A DNA stretch of 64,000 nucleotides, taken from the NCBI GenBank assembly GCA_033064195.1, contig JARBJD010000213.1, forward strand, positions 1-64,000, in the 5' to 3' direction. The notes beneath the pieces were generated by a model that was not told where the DNA came from, ran no database searches, and was given only the letters and a program-made list of their open reading frames with translations. A program made the position numbers and the translations under genes. This DNA is from Blattamonas nauphoetae (Eukaryota; Preaxostyla; Oxymonadida). Shown one piece after another: positions 35,448 through 46,055 of the stretch (position 1 is the stretch's first letter; each line of letters opens with the position of its first letter).

Positions 35448-38400
35448 GAGGACCCATTAAAAAGATGTGTAAGAGAGTTCAAGAATGGCAATGACACTGA
35501 CCAACATAGAACTGCACATAATGTGCTCTACATTCTCACAACAGGTATCTCTTATTTTCGATTGTCATCAGTAGATTTATTTTTGAAAATTTTTGTCACT
35601 ATGAATTCATTTTTTTGCCTTTATTGTGATATCACAGAACCATCAACAATGAAAGAACGAAGTGAGATTGGGATTCGAAGTGGATTGTTGGAGACATTTT
35701 CGGAACGCCTCTCTTCGGGTTGTCCTTCCACTCTTTCTGTGTGTCTCTCTTCTTCTCTCCATCTGTCCCAATAATTTTGAAAGAATCCATCCGTTTCACT
35801 GGTCTTTCTATCAAATTCTGTCTATTCTTGTTCCAGGAACAGATTAAAGTCCTCAATCTCCACGGATATCTTCTCTCAAAACTTCGTTTCTACACATCCT
35901 CTTTTCAAGCACTGACTCTCCAACCTTCATTGTGACCTCACTGCTCCACCTTTGATAAACTGCGTTCCACTCAGATCGATGTACATCAAGTCACATGTGT
36001 GAAGATCGGGTGTGCTCTTTTCACTTTCTTTGAAACTCGTAGCACCTGAAAGCGGATTCTCTTTTTCCATGACGGTTACTCTTGGAGATTAAGATAATGA
36101 TGTCCCAATGTCTCTTCACCAGTGTCAAACAGACATATAAAACCTGTTTGTTCTCAATTATCTCTCATAATTTCAGATAGACAAAGGAAAGGAGTGTTCT
36201 GGACACGATCGATGATGATCTTGCCAGATGGGTGCAAACATGTGTCCAATTCAAGAAAAAATACTTGTACTCCTGGGTTCATGCAGAAATCTAATTTCAA
36301 CTGATAATTCAAGTGCAATAGAGCATTTTCGAGACTATTGAGTATTTTGCCTCTATTTCTTCACAATACATCTTATCCGTACTCTCCATTGTAGAACCTT
36401 CTTTTTTCACATTGTCTCACCTCATGATCTTCTCTCATCTGTTTTTGAAACAATAAATGTGTTCAATTGGCGTTTCAAAAAAGTGTCGTTTCTCGTCACG
36501 ATCGAAGCTCAATTTCGAAACAAACCCCTTTTCCATCATATTTGAGTGATTTTAAGAATTTGGAGAAAAATAAAAAAAGTGAAACCATCCATAGTGTTTT
36601 GGCTCTTTTCAAAATTATTGGGACATCTGATGATATTTCTGATTCTCTTTTTGATTCTGTTTTTTGTTGATTTTGTGATTGATTGTGTGTGTTCAGGCGA
36701 TTATGTTGTGTGTGATTGACTTAATGGTGACATCGCTGTCAGAAGGACGACCTCGACTTCGGAGTGACTTGATTTCTCCTCTGCTTGCGCTCTCCTCCGT
36801 TTGTTCCTCTCTTTCTTCATTTCTTCTCTTTCTCCTTCTATCTCCTTATTCATCTCCTTCTTTCGGGACTGACTATAGTTCATCAGCAATCCCAACTAAA
36901 GTTCATCAGCATCCCACAATTGGAAAACTTGAAGATAGGTATTTGTTTTTTCGTTTAACATTGGAGATATTGCAATTCATAGTAGAAGAACTAAGAGGGA
37001 GGTATTTATCTGTTTGATTGATGGAGAATGGTGAAGAGTGGAAAAACTGTTTCTGATTCAGAAATTCACCGGGAAGTCCACTACAATGAGCTCTACACAG
37101 CAAAGACAACTTTATTGAAGAGGGGAGAAGGAGATTGTGCTCCGAGAACGGATATATAGTGCAGAACGTCTAAAGGAGGATGAGATCAAACATAACAATT
37201 TGATCAGAGTCGGGAAAAGAGGAGTTAAGGAATATATCCAGTCAAATGATCATTCTTGGAGGAAGAGTGCTTGAAGAAAGTTGTAGATAAAGCAAGGAAG
37301 GTCTGACATGCGGTGAGAATGAATTGGTAAGAAAGGCGTGATTCAGAAGAAATCAGTTGATATCATTCTAATATCGAGTCGCAAGATCCATAAATGTGTA
37401 TGAGATAGACTTCACTGAGAGGAATGTTTGATCCTGTTCGTCGAGGATCGCGTTCATAAAAAGAGAGGATTTGAGGGAATGAATCCTGCAATGTTGAGGT
37501 TTGAAACGGAGAATAATGGATTTGAAATGTGAGAATGATCACAAGAGAGATGTGATACTGTTCAAATATAGGATGATTGTTGAATGGGAGATGACCGCTT
37601 CGTCCGAGGATTTTGGATTCAAGACGTATGTAAACCCGCATGCAAACATCATATATGGTGCAAGTGGGCATTTTACAGATGATGTGTATCGTTTTTTGGA
37701 AGAGATCGAGAAGAATAGAAACTTGAGTGGGATCCTCGGATTCCATCGTCAAATCAGAGATGATACGGTCGAAAAAAAGCACTACATTCATCACGAAGAG
37801 ATTTGACGAGCAGACGGGGATAAATATCAGAGATGCTGGAGAGATTTGTGATTTACAGAGCCTGTCGGAATCTCAGCTAAGAAAGCTTGCTGAGGACGCC
37901 GAGGCGTGCAGAACGGGAGTTGCAATTAGACTTCTGTCTTCATTTCATGCTCAATTCACGTCTGGACTTGATGAGAGTCGTAATGATGAGTGCCCAATCA
38001 TGTGTGAGCAGTTCTTCCTCGTTGTGCTTTCAAATTGACCTTCTTGATGTGAGAAATGGTTTCCGCGTCTTTGTCTCCCAGGCTCGATGACTTGAAACGG
38101 ATTGGATGTCAAAAGTTGAAACTTGACATTTTGATCAAAACAGTGCTATGGGTCTCTGATGAACTATAGTTGGTATTGCTGATGAACTATAGACAGTCCC
38201 CCTTCTTTCTGTTGATCTCGATGTCCTTCTTTATCCTGTTCTCGTTGTTGTTGCTGTTGTTTGGTTGATCAGCATGCAGACAGTTCGTTGTCGACACCAG
38301 CCACACACTCACTTGGGTCTGTTCTCTTCTCTCTTCTACATCATTCTTTCCTCTCTTCTCTCTTTCTCTCTCCAACTGTTTTGCTTTCATTTGTTTATTT

Positions 38401-39647
38401 CGATTTGTGTTTGGAGTCTTCTGTGTGGAGGAAGTCTTTCGTCTCAGGAAATGGAGGTAGTGTTGAGTTCGGGAATTGTTGAGAAACTTTGCACTCGACT
38501 TGAAAGCGAATCTGGGAAAGTGGATGTTCGACCAACACTTGATGCTTTGTACAAATTGTGTTCAGGGTTAAAGAAAGTGATTGCGTTGTCTTCACAACCT
38601 GGTGAATCTGAAACCTCACTGACCCGGAACTGTCACTCTGCGCTCTCCCAAATCGAGAAAGCAGTCATTACATTCAGCCAATCATTGAAGAATGATGAGA
38701 ACATTCAGATTCTTCGAGAAAAGGCAGGTGGCATCATTCTCAGCTATTTCCCATGGTGCATCCAGTTGCCGTCCGTTCGACGGGAACTAATCGAAAGACA
38801 TGAACAAATGGAAGCACAAAGGGAGAAGGAGAAAAGAGAGATTGAAGAAGTGGAATTGAATCTCAGCAGAAAAGGGTGTGAAGAAGGACGACAACAGGAA
38901 GAGGAACAGAAGAAGAGAGAAGCAGACAGGAAGAGAAAGGAAGAAGAAAGACGAAGACAGAAAATGCGGAGAGAGGAAGAAGAAGAAAGGAAGAGAGAAG
39001 AAGAAAGAGAAAGAGAGGAGGAAATGAAGGGAAAAGAGGAAGAAAAGCGCCAAAGGAATGTGAAGGAAGGAGTAGCAGCAATCGAAGTGTTCCGAAAGAA
39101 AAAGCACATTCCCATTGGAAATGTCCTCGTAAAGACGGGAAGTGGCTGGACAACTCTCCTCTCGTCCACATTCGGACCACAAGTTGTCCGAATCACTTTC
39201 ATCATCCGTTCTGTAAAGAAATATTTCTTTTTTACAGGGCTAATTGCCGCTGCATTGACCGAGCAAGCAAAGACATACGACAATGTTGTTGGAAAATTGC
39301 ACGGAGGAGCTGGGTGGATGCTTCATCCTTCGCTTCTGAGTGTGTATCACGATGGAAAGGAATCGCACGAAGGATCAGCATGCAAGACAGGAGCAGTTGG
39401 ACAGCGAGTGGTGATGGAGGCAGATGGACGAGATGGAAAGCGAACATTGAAGCTGTCGCAAGATGGAGAGACTCAGCCAGTCTTCTTCTCCAACATTCCT
39501 GTTCCCTTCCGATTCGCCATCCAAATGGCCACAAGTGGGGATGCAGTTGAAATTGTTTTTGGCCTGTTAAGCTGTGTCCAGTCGAGGTGGGATTGTCCAG
39601 TCCAATGTCCAGTCTCCTATTTGGGCGATGAGAGATCTGACCCATGA
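35448..39647 (+). CDS. Coiled-coil SPRY-like family protein, copy 1, C-terminus altered by insertion
   Basis: Exons 35448-35544, 35638-35738, 36697-36798 and 38448-39647 join in frame to 500 codons; the first coding exon is not identified. The N-terminal exons encode a helical, ARM-like part (REFKNGNDTDQHRTAHNV, GIRSGLLETFSERLS, CVIDLMVTSLSEGR). A long Glu/Lys/Arg coiled coil follows (about residues 235-320), then a SPRY/B30.2-like beta domain (GGAGWMLHP, YHDGKESHEGSACKTG, GQRVVMEADGRDGKRTLKLS, FFSNIPVPFRFAIQM). Exon sizes are identical to those of the paralogue at 46056 (97, 101 and 102 nt). The last residues (after VEIVF) are encoded by an inserted element. The original 3' end lies displaced at 42137. 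Introns 2 and 3 are swollen by other insertions. The domain itself is complete, so function may persist. Confidence 0.75.
35766..36623. mobile_element. 858-bp non-autonomous element in intron 2
   Basis: Terminal inverted repeats of 17 bp (tcccaataattttgaaa at 35766-35782, matched at 36607-36623). The sequence catctg stands on both sides (35760-35765, 36624-36629), consistent with a 6-bp target duplication. If the ends are TG..CA, two bases further out, the duplication is 3 bp (atc). The paralogous intron at 46421-46513 has an empty site in the same context (ctccatatgatgat). No transposase frame was found. Superfamily unassigned. Confidence 0.8.
36865..38200. mobile_element. 1,336-bp element with 9-bp target duplication (MULE-like) in intron 3
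   Basis: Flanked by ccttctttc at 36856-36864 and 38201-38209. Terminal inverted repeats of about 46 bp start gggactg and contain two tandem copies of the motif agttcatcag. A 9-bp duplication is typical of Mutator-like elements. Internal frames exist on both strands (about 37363-37806 and 37800-38038) but no MULE transposase motif was seen, so it is probably non-autonomous and may carry captured sequence. Confidence 0.82.
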
Positions 39648-42136
39648 TATTGGTTATTTGGCTCCGAACATATTTTCTCCGCAGGGATTGTTAAATGAAC
39701 GATTTGTCGTTGTGTACATGAAATGCACCCCAAATAAAACCAATTGAAAGAAAAAGATATTTCATAGTGGTGTCACCAAACCGTCCGGTGTCACCAATCC
39801 GGCCTTTTTTCTGTGAGGGACTATTTTGGTCAAACTAAGAAAAATATAAAATTTGAGAATTATCCTCCCACCCGATCCCGAGAAAACCTCAAAATACGTT
39901 TAATGTTCCGAATACACACATTTTTTTCAACTTTTTGCCCTCATTTCTCCACAACCAGCCATCCGTTTTAAATCAAATAAAAGGCATTATCGTCGGATAG
40001 ATCTCGACAAAAGATGAACAAAAAATAAAAGGATTTTTTTCCTAAGAAAATTTTGTTGAGAAAAATATGGGTTTTTTCCGATCTTCCCAAATACCCAGAA
40101 TTTTTTCTCCACATTTTTTTCAAAATGTTCGTTTCACCGAAAAAACGTCTCTCTGAAAATTTTCGTCGAAATCGATTCGTTGGTTGTCGAGATATTGCCA
40201 AAACGATTTTTTTCATCGGGCAAAAGGGGGTATTTTGAGGTTTTCTCGGGATCGCGTGGGAGTATAATTCTTCAATTTCAGATTTTTCTTAGTTTGACCG
40301 ATATTGATTTTTCCAGAAAAAAGGCCGGATTGGTGACATGGGACATATTGGTGACACAACTATCAGTTTACAACTTTGCGAGGATCTGTACTGTTGATGT
40401 GAGATCTCGTATTCTTGCTGATATCTTGTTAGTTGGGCCGATATGTTCCTTTCCTCCCATGAATATAAAAACGCCGCTGCAGTTTATTCATTCTTATCTT
40501 TGTTGTGAACGACGTGCTGGGCAGCCACAATCGTAACATGTGCAATGAGGAGTGATGCAGATAACCAACACGGGGAAAGAACTGGAATGAGAGAGAAGAA
40601 AATGAATGAGGCATGCGGAATGACAAACAAGAGAAATGTGGACATCCGGAGGTGTCAACAACAATCTCGTTCAAAAAGACATACTGACCCGACCATCAAC
40701 CACAGAGGTGAAGAGAATCATCATCGACACTGAGTTTCCCGAAGTTAGAAGAGTTGTGCCGCAGTAACCCAACTCCTTGGAGAAATAGTTCGATGAGTCA
40801 CAGACAGCCTTTTTGATTCCGCCAAGACAGTTACGCGGTACTTCTCTGATGAATTGGTTCGAGCACACACAGCGTTGATACTTGTGGAGATGAGGGCTTG
40901 GGTGTGGTTGAGAGTGGACCTAAACATGATACCAAGAATCATCACAATTGCTGTGAATATCCGTCAAGGTATCCAGAATACAAATTCTTGCATTTGACTG
41001 CAATTCTTTGGAAATATGCGGATGATTCCAAACAGGAGCAGAGGCGTGTCCAGAACACAATCAATGGTGATCGAGCAGGTCAGCGCTCACCAATGCGTTT
41101 GGACAAATATATCTGGAAGATGAGGAAAAACATGAAAGAGAACATACTGTAGAGGATGAATCTGTGCATACGAGCAGTAGAGATTCATATTCCAATGAAA
41201 AAGAACTCATTCCCCCACATTGTGAGGAGTCATCATGCAATGAATCTCAGTTGCTATGAGAAGAGAAGAATTGAAAGAATGAGCAGAAGAAGCAAACAAA
41301 CATTGATTAAGACAACAGGGAAGATATAAATGATCACACAGATCATCCCAACGATTGACATAGCCGCAGAAGCGACCTGAATACAGAGAATATCGGATTC
41401 CACATCATAAATTGAAGAAACTCAAGTAAGTTGATCTCACCAGTGAAAAAGTCACGTATCATCGAGGCAGAACTTTGAGGAAAGGATGCGAAACGAAGGC
41501 TGGAACAGAAAGGAATAAAAGAAGAATTTAGAATGAGAAATTCACACATTTGAGTTCAAGCATAGAGATTCGATGGTGATATCAATCGTGGGGTGAGAGA
41601 TGTTGTGTCTGGGGAAGAATGAATGAATTCTAGATCTGTTGACTTTGCGTCGCGATTTATGACCCCACGGTATTTCAAAACCGAGACGAAGTCGCCTAGT
41701 ATTCAAAAAAAGTGAGAGAGACATGTGAACATCAAACCGTAATTGAGATGAGGATGTAACTCAATCCCTTAATAGGTGTCGATTGGACAGTCCAGGACTG
41801 GACAGTCCATTGGACTGTCCAATTTTGCCGACTCGTCAAAACCTCAATAAACGGGATGCACTAATTGTGTAGACTTCAGAAAAAAAATTTCAGCGAAATG
41901 TCCAGTCACGTCCAATGACGTCCAATGGTGGGTGGATCAAGTCGAGATTCACACTTGGCTAAATATGATCAAATTATCTCCATTTCGCTATTTCTTAAGT
42001 GATTATTGTCATTTCTTTGTGAAAATGATTGAATGAGTGAATTGAGGATGAGAGAAGCAAGTCTAAAAATGAATGTCCAATAGAGGTCGATTGTCCAGTC
42101 CAACACTGGCAACGTCCAATCCAATTAACATGCCAA
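39559..42136. mobile_element. 2,578-bp element with 8-bp target duplication in last coding exon
   Basis: Flanked by aattgttt (39551-39558 and 42137-42144). The short terminal repeats ttggcctgttaa and ttggcatgttaa (inverted) differ at one base. Near both ends are many copies of gtccagtc/gtccaatg in both orientations (39576-39615, 41778-41822, 41902-41930, 42078-42118), like the subterminal transposase-binding arrays of hAT elements. The 8-bp duplication also fits hAT, although no transposase gene was found. A 594-bp MITE (39767-40360) sits inside. Insertion truncated the SPRY-like gene. Confidence 0.83.
39767..40360 (+). mobile_element. 594-bp TA-flanked MITE, copy 1
   Basis: TA at 39765-39766 and 40361-40362. 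The ends gtggtgtcaccaa and its imperfect inverse carry nested inner repeats (gtcaccaatccggcctttttt). AT-rich interior without genes. A copy of the same length lies in opposite orientation at 53727-54320. TA duplication suggests movement by a Tc1/mariner transposase. Confidence 0.88.
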
Positions 42137-42287
42137 AATTGTTTCGACAGAAGTGTTGAACGAGCCGTCGATGGTTGGAGGGAGCAGAAAAGTGCCGATG
42201 GGCGAATCCGAGCTCTTATCTCTTCACACTCGCTATTAATTTCACTCTTCTCTTTTCTCTTCCTCTTTTCACAAAGATAACTGATCG
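42137..42287 (+). pseudogene. Displaced 3' end of the SPRY-like gene copy 1
   Basis: Starts in the 8-bp duplication of the inserted element and matches the end of the paralogue (gattgtttcgacagaagtgctg and onward to its 3' flank near 48200). It is the former last codons and 3' untranslated region of the gene now ending at 39647, stranded 2.6 kb away. Confidence 0.85.
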
Positions 42288-42420
42288 GATGCACAACTAT
42301 TTCGAGAGAGAAAGTCATCTCAACTTTTGTCGTGTTCAGCCCTTTCTTTTCAGACACACGAAATGACTTTCGGATTTGAAGAACGACAAAACAGCAAGAA
42401 AAGTGAAACACTCGACCTTT

Positions 42421-44213
42421 AGGATCTTATTGCTGAATGCACAAGTCAGGAATTCAATGTTGCACTTTATGAGACTTATCGTGCATCTTCAAACTCGCTC
42501 AAATCTCGACATGCTGCCTTTGTCGGGATGAAGTCTGGCGTCACTCTTGATCTTGAAGCGGAAATATCACCAGCCTTTCGTCTCATCAACACAACAGTCA
42601 GTCTTGAGACCATTGTCATCATCCCGTCAAATTCTGCACCCTTCGCAGAAGCTAAAAACGATTCTCTTCTCTTGCTTGAACAGTGCACATATTCCACAAT
42701 GAATCGTCTGCATCCAATTCTTCTCGGCGAAAGGAGCGAATTGACTGTGGACACTCTCTCGTTCGTCAATGTTGCCTTCGCTTCCTCGTTGATTTAAGGA
42801 TATGGCGAAGCTGACAATCCATGTCTCTCGATATCATTGCTCTCCTGTTCGTTTGAGAATTCAACAGTCGAGACACAGACACCGATAGTTGCAGGAGATG
42901 ACATTGAAAGAATCGCGATCTCGGACAGCACATTCGTGAACATCACCTGCACAGACAAGTCAGTCCTCCCAACTACACCGATGTCTGGTGTTCCATCTCG
43001 GAGCATCGAGATTGTTGGAGGAATATGGACGAGTTTGGACGGCCCTCTTTCTGGAAGTGTTGTTTTCGGGATCAAAGCTCATTCACTGCTGCTGAAATCA
43101 GTGGAGATGACAGATTGTTCCAATGCTGCTCGATTTTGGGGAAACATTGCCCTTCCAGAAAAGACAGACATCACAGTCATCTCATCGAAGATCACCTCCG
43201 CCAGAACCACCCCCGCTCAACCAAACGGATCGTTCCTCTTTCTCTTTCATCGAAACATCGCCCTCACTCTCATCGATACCATTTTTTACGAATGCACGGC
43301 CAGCCAAGACGGAGGATGCATTTGGTCGTGTTCGACCCTCACTGCAACGATCCGTGAGTGCGCAGTGGTTCTCTGCTCAGCTGAAGGGAACGGAGGGTTC
43401 ATGTGTTCGTCTGGAGACCACACAGACATTGTTCTTCTGAACAGCACGTTCGACAAGTGCGGCGCGTGTGGAAATGGAGGAGTCGTGTTTTCGGAGGGAG
43501 TCCAGTCACTCAACGAGAGCGGAAGTGTGTTCAAGACCTGCACGGCGAAGGGGAGTGGTGGAGTGATGGCATTGGTGGCGAGGAAGACAGACACTCAGCT
43601 GAACACACTCCAAACACATTCTCGTCTTCTCCTCAACCACTCCACATTCTCGAATTGCTTGGCGGAACAAGACGGAGGCTGTGTTTGGACAGACTCAGCT
43701 GTGTTGATCAACCTTCTCGTCTGCAACGCGACAAACAGCTCGGCGGGTGGGAACGGAGGATTTGTGTGCTCGTGTGGGACTGAAGCGAACATCACAAGCG
43801 CAAACACCACATCTCGACTGTGCTCAGCGGGGAAGCAAGGAGGGTCGCTGTTCGTGGCAGGAGTGAGGGCGTTCTCGATGAGCTGGGACAACGTGTCGAA
43901 CTGCACAGCCGAGCAGAGTGGGGGAGGAGTTGCGCTGATCGTCGAGAACGACGCCGAGCTGACGTTTTGGAAAGTCGACTTCGGTGACGCTGATGAAGAG
44001 AGAGCTGCTCACAGTCTCACTTCATCCATCAACATCGTCAATGAGAATGTGAGACATATTCTTCAGTCTCTGTTGACATATGATGCACAGAACACATCAT
44101 CATCGACGGAACAAAAACTCGAATGGAATCCGCTGTATCCACGCCAGCTCAGAAACAGTCAGGCTTTCAGTCGACGTGTCGCACAGTCGGGAAGAGCGAT
44201 AATTCTTCCATAG
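42421..44213 (+). pseudogene. Pmp-like beta-helix surface protein, with one in-frame stop
   Basis: One frame runs from an acceptor-like site at 42420 (ctttag) to a TGA/TAG-bounded end at 44213, interrupted by a single TAA at 42795-42797. The protein is rich in Ser, Thr, Asn and Cys, with repeated GG-x-x and Cys phrases (CTASQDGGCIWS, CSAEGNGGFMCSS, CGACGNGGVVFSEG, CTAKGSGGVMALV, CLAEQDGGCVWT). This resembles chlamydial Pmp and pectin-lyase-like right-handed beta-helices that are abundant in oxymonads and trichomonads. No membrane anchor or kinase tail is visible at the C-terminus, and the N-terminal exons are missing. TAA ends many conserved genes here, so it should be a true stop. Pseudogene is preferred; a shorter gene starting after the stop is possible. 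Confidence 0.75.
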
Positions 44214-44346
44214 ATTGTGGGAGCCAATAAAAAGAAAATATTGATGAGAACCAAAACAGGAGAGGTGACGTGTAAGAATTTTGGACTTATGTGTTTTCAA
44301 TTTCACTTTTTTGACAGAAACCCAAAAAAATGATTTACTTCCACGA

Positions 44347-44505
44347 TTGAAAGATCAGAGTGTAACTTTTTTTCTGAGTCTTTGTATGATTCCTGATATC
44401 CTCCAATCTCCTGTGACAAACACACCCACACCTGACCACTCTTTGGAAGGACTGATTTATCCCGTTTGAGTCCTTGATTGACCTTTTCACCACTTTTTCC
44501 AATGA
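44347..44505 (+). repeat. Duplicated upstream block, copy 2
   Basis: Similar to 35202-35365. Here it lies 1.5 kb from the next exon instead of 85 nt, which implies an insertion between 44506 and about 46030. Confidence 0.72.
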
Positions 44506-46055
44506 CAAATCAGTGTAAATCTCAATGAAATGTGTAACTTGGGCCCCAATCTTGATATCATCCAGAATTTTTAGAACACCGTTAATTACTCTTAATATAT
44601 TCAGAAATGGTGTCCGTAAAACCTTAAAATGCTTCAGCATCGAGAAATCGATCACAGTAAATGAGACTCATTCTCCAGAATACACGCTCGAAAAGACTCC
44701 ATCCCACCAGACAGTCGAATGAAAGGTAAAAGTTCTTCCAAATTGTTGTGGTCAGGATTGTATTCTATTTCTTTGAGGAAATCACTTTCACAAGGAGAAA
44801 GTCACTTCTTGAAATAAGGAGAGAGAGGATATGAGAAAAGATTGACAGACTATTGGATTCGAATTTAAGAAGTTGATGTGGTCATCAACACCAATCTTCG
44901 GGAGTGTAGTGATTACTGGAGTCGTTTGTTTCCGTGGAAATTCGTCACTAGAAAGTGCCAAATATGGGGTATAATTGATTCACACAGTCCATCGTTATCG
45001 ATTCTGGAAAATTAGAAACTTCCACTGAAGCGATCGTGAGATAGGGATGGCTGTTTTCACGAGTGGTATCTACACTTTAGCCCGTTTTTTCTGACAATAT
45101 TGGATCAAGTACGGAAGAAAAAGTGAATACCGTGTTGATGAAGATGTGTGTTGATCTGGAAGTGCTTGATACGGGCATCTGTCCGTGATCGCTTCATCCC
45201 AATTTGTCTTTTCCTTGTTTCTGGTGATGTTTCGGAAGTTCCTTCAAAGATATTGTTCCTGTAAGTCAGATATACGATAAAAGTCCGAAAATGAAGAAAA
45301 GTGAGGAAAGCAATGAAGATGACTGATCACATAATGAAACAGGAAAATTTGTCCAGACTACCTTTGATCAGTCGCGATCTCGCTTGGGATTGATTCTATT
45401 CTTTCCTCAGCTGTTCAGTCCTCTTCATTTTTGGGTTTCGGTTTGGTAATTCGTGTGTTTTGTGACTCCAAACAATGAAATATGGGGTATAATTGTCATA
45501 CAAGTCAAAAATAAATCAACAAATGGACAACGGAAAGTTGAATGATAAAATTTCAGGATTGTAATTCAGGAGGGATTAGTGAATCGAAGATTGGGACCCA
45601 AAAGCCACAAATGATGCAAATAATATATGAGCGTGGAAAAAAATCAAATTTTACTGAATTCAGATTTAGTTGTTGAGTACACATAAGAAAGGTGAATTTA
45701 TAGATTTCAAGCCTGATCGCGCATGAAATGGCCTTTCTAAGATCAGCACATTTTTGCACACTTTTTATTGCAAAACAAGTTCAAAGACAGGGAAAGGATG
45801 GAAAACAACAAAAAAAGAGGTCTCTATGTGAAACAATGGACAAAATACATCCATTAAAGAGAAAAATTGAAAAAACGTGAGATTTCAGAGTTGATCGTGA
45901 CAACTTCTATGTTTTTATGAAATTGAAAAAAGTTCAGAAATGATGTATTTAGGGATGATAAACGAAGAAAGATAATTTTTTAGGAGAATTACTGCGTCAG
46001 TACGATTTTGTGACGCGAGGATTATTTCATTGAGAACAACACATCTCGTTCGCTA
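44506..46055. other. AT-rich 1.5 kb absent from block copy 1; no gene seen
   Basis: No gene was recognised. An 18-bp direct repeat (aaatatggggtataattg) occurs at 44960-44977 and 45478-45495. A weak 11-bp inverted match (ctcaatgaaat near 44521, atttcattgag near 46024) could be terminal repeats of another element, but no target duplication was found. Confidence 0.5.

Noticed and set aside
38744-39283. Minus-strand frames of 105-180 codons rich in Phe, Ser and Leu
   Set aside because: Antisense of the Glu/Lys/Arg coiled coil of the SPRY-like gene; the same shadow occurs at 47020-47720.
42795-42797. TAA read as glutamine
   Set aside because: Several conserved genes in the window end in TAA exactly where the protein family ends.
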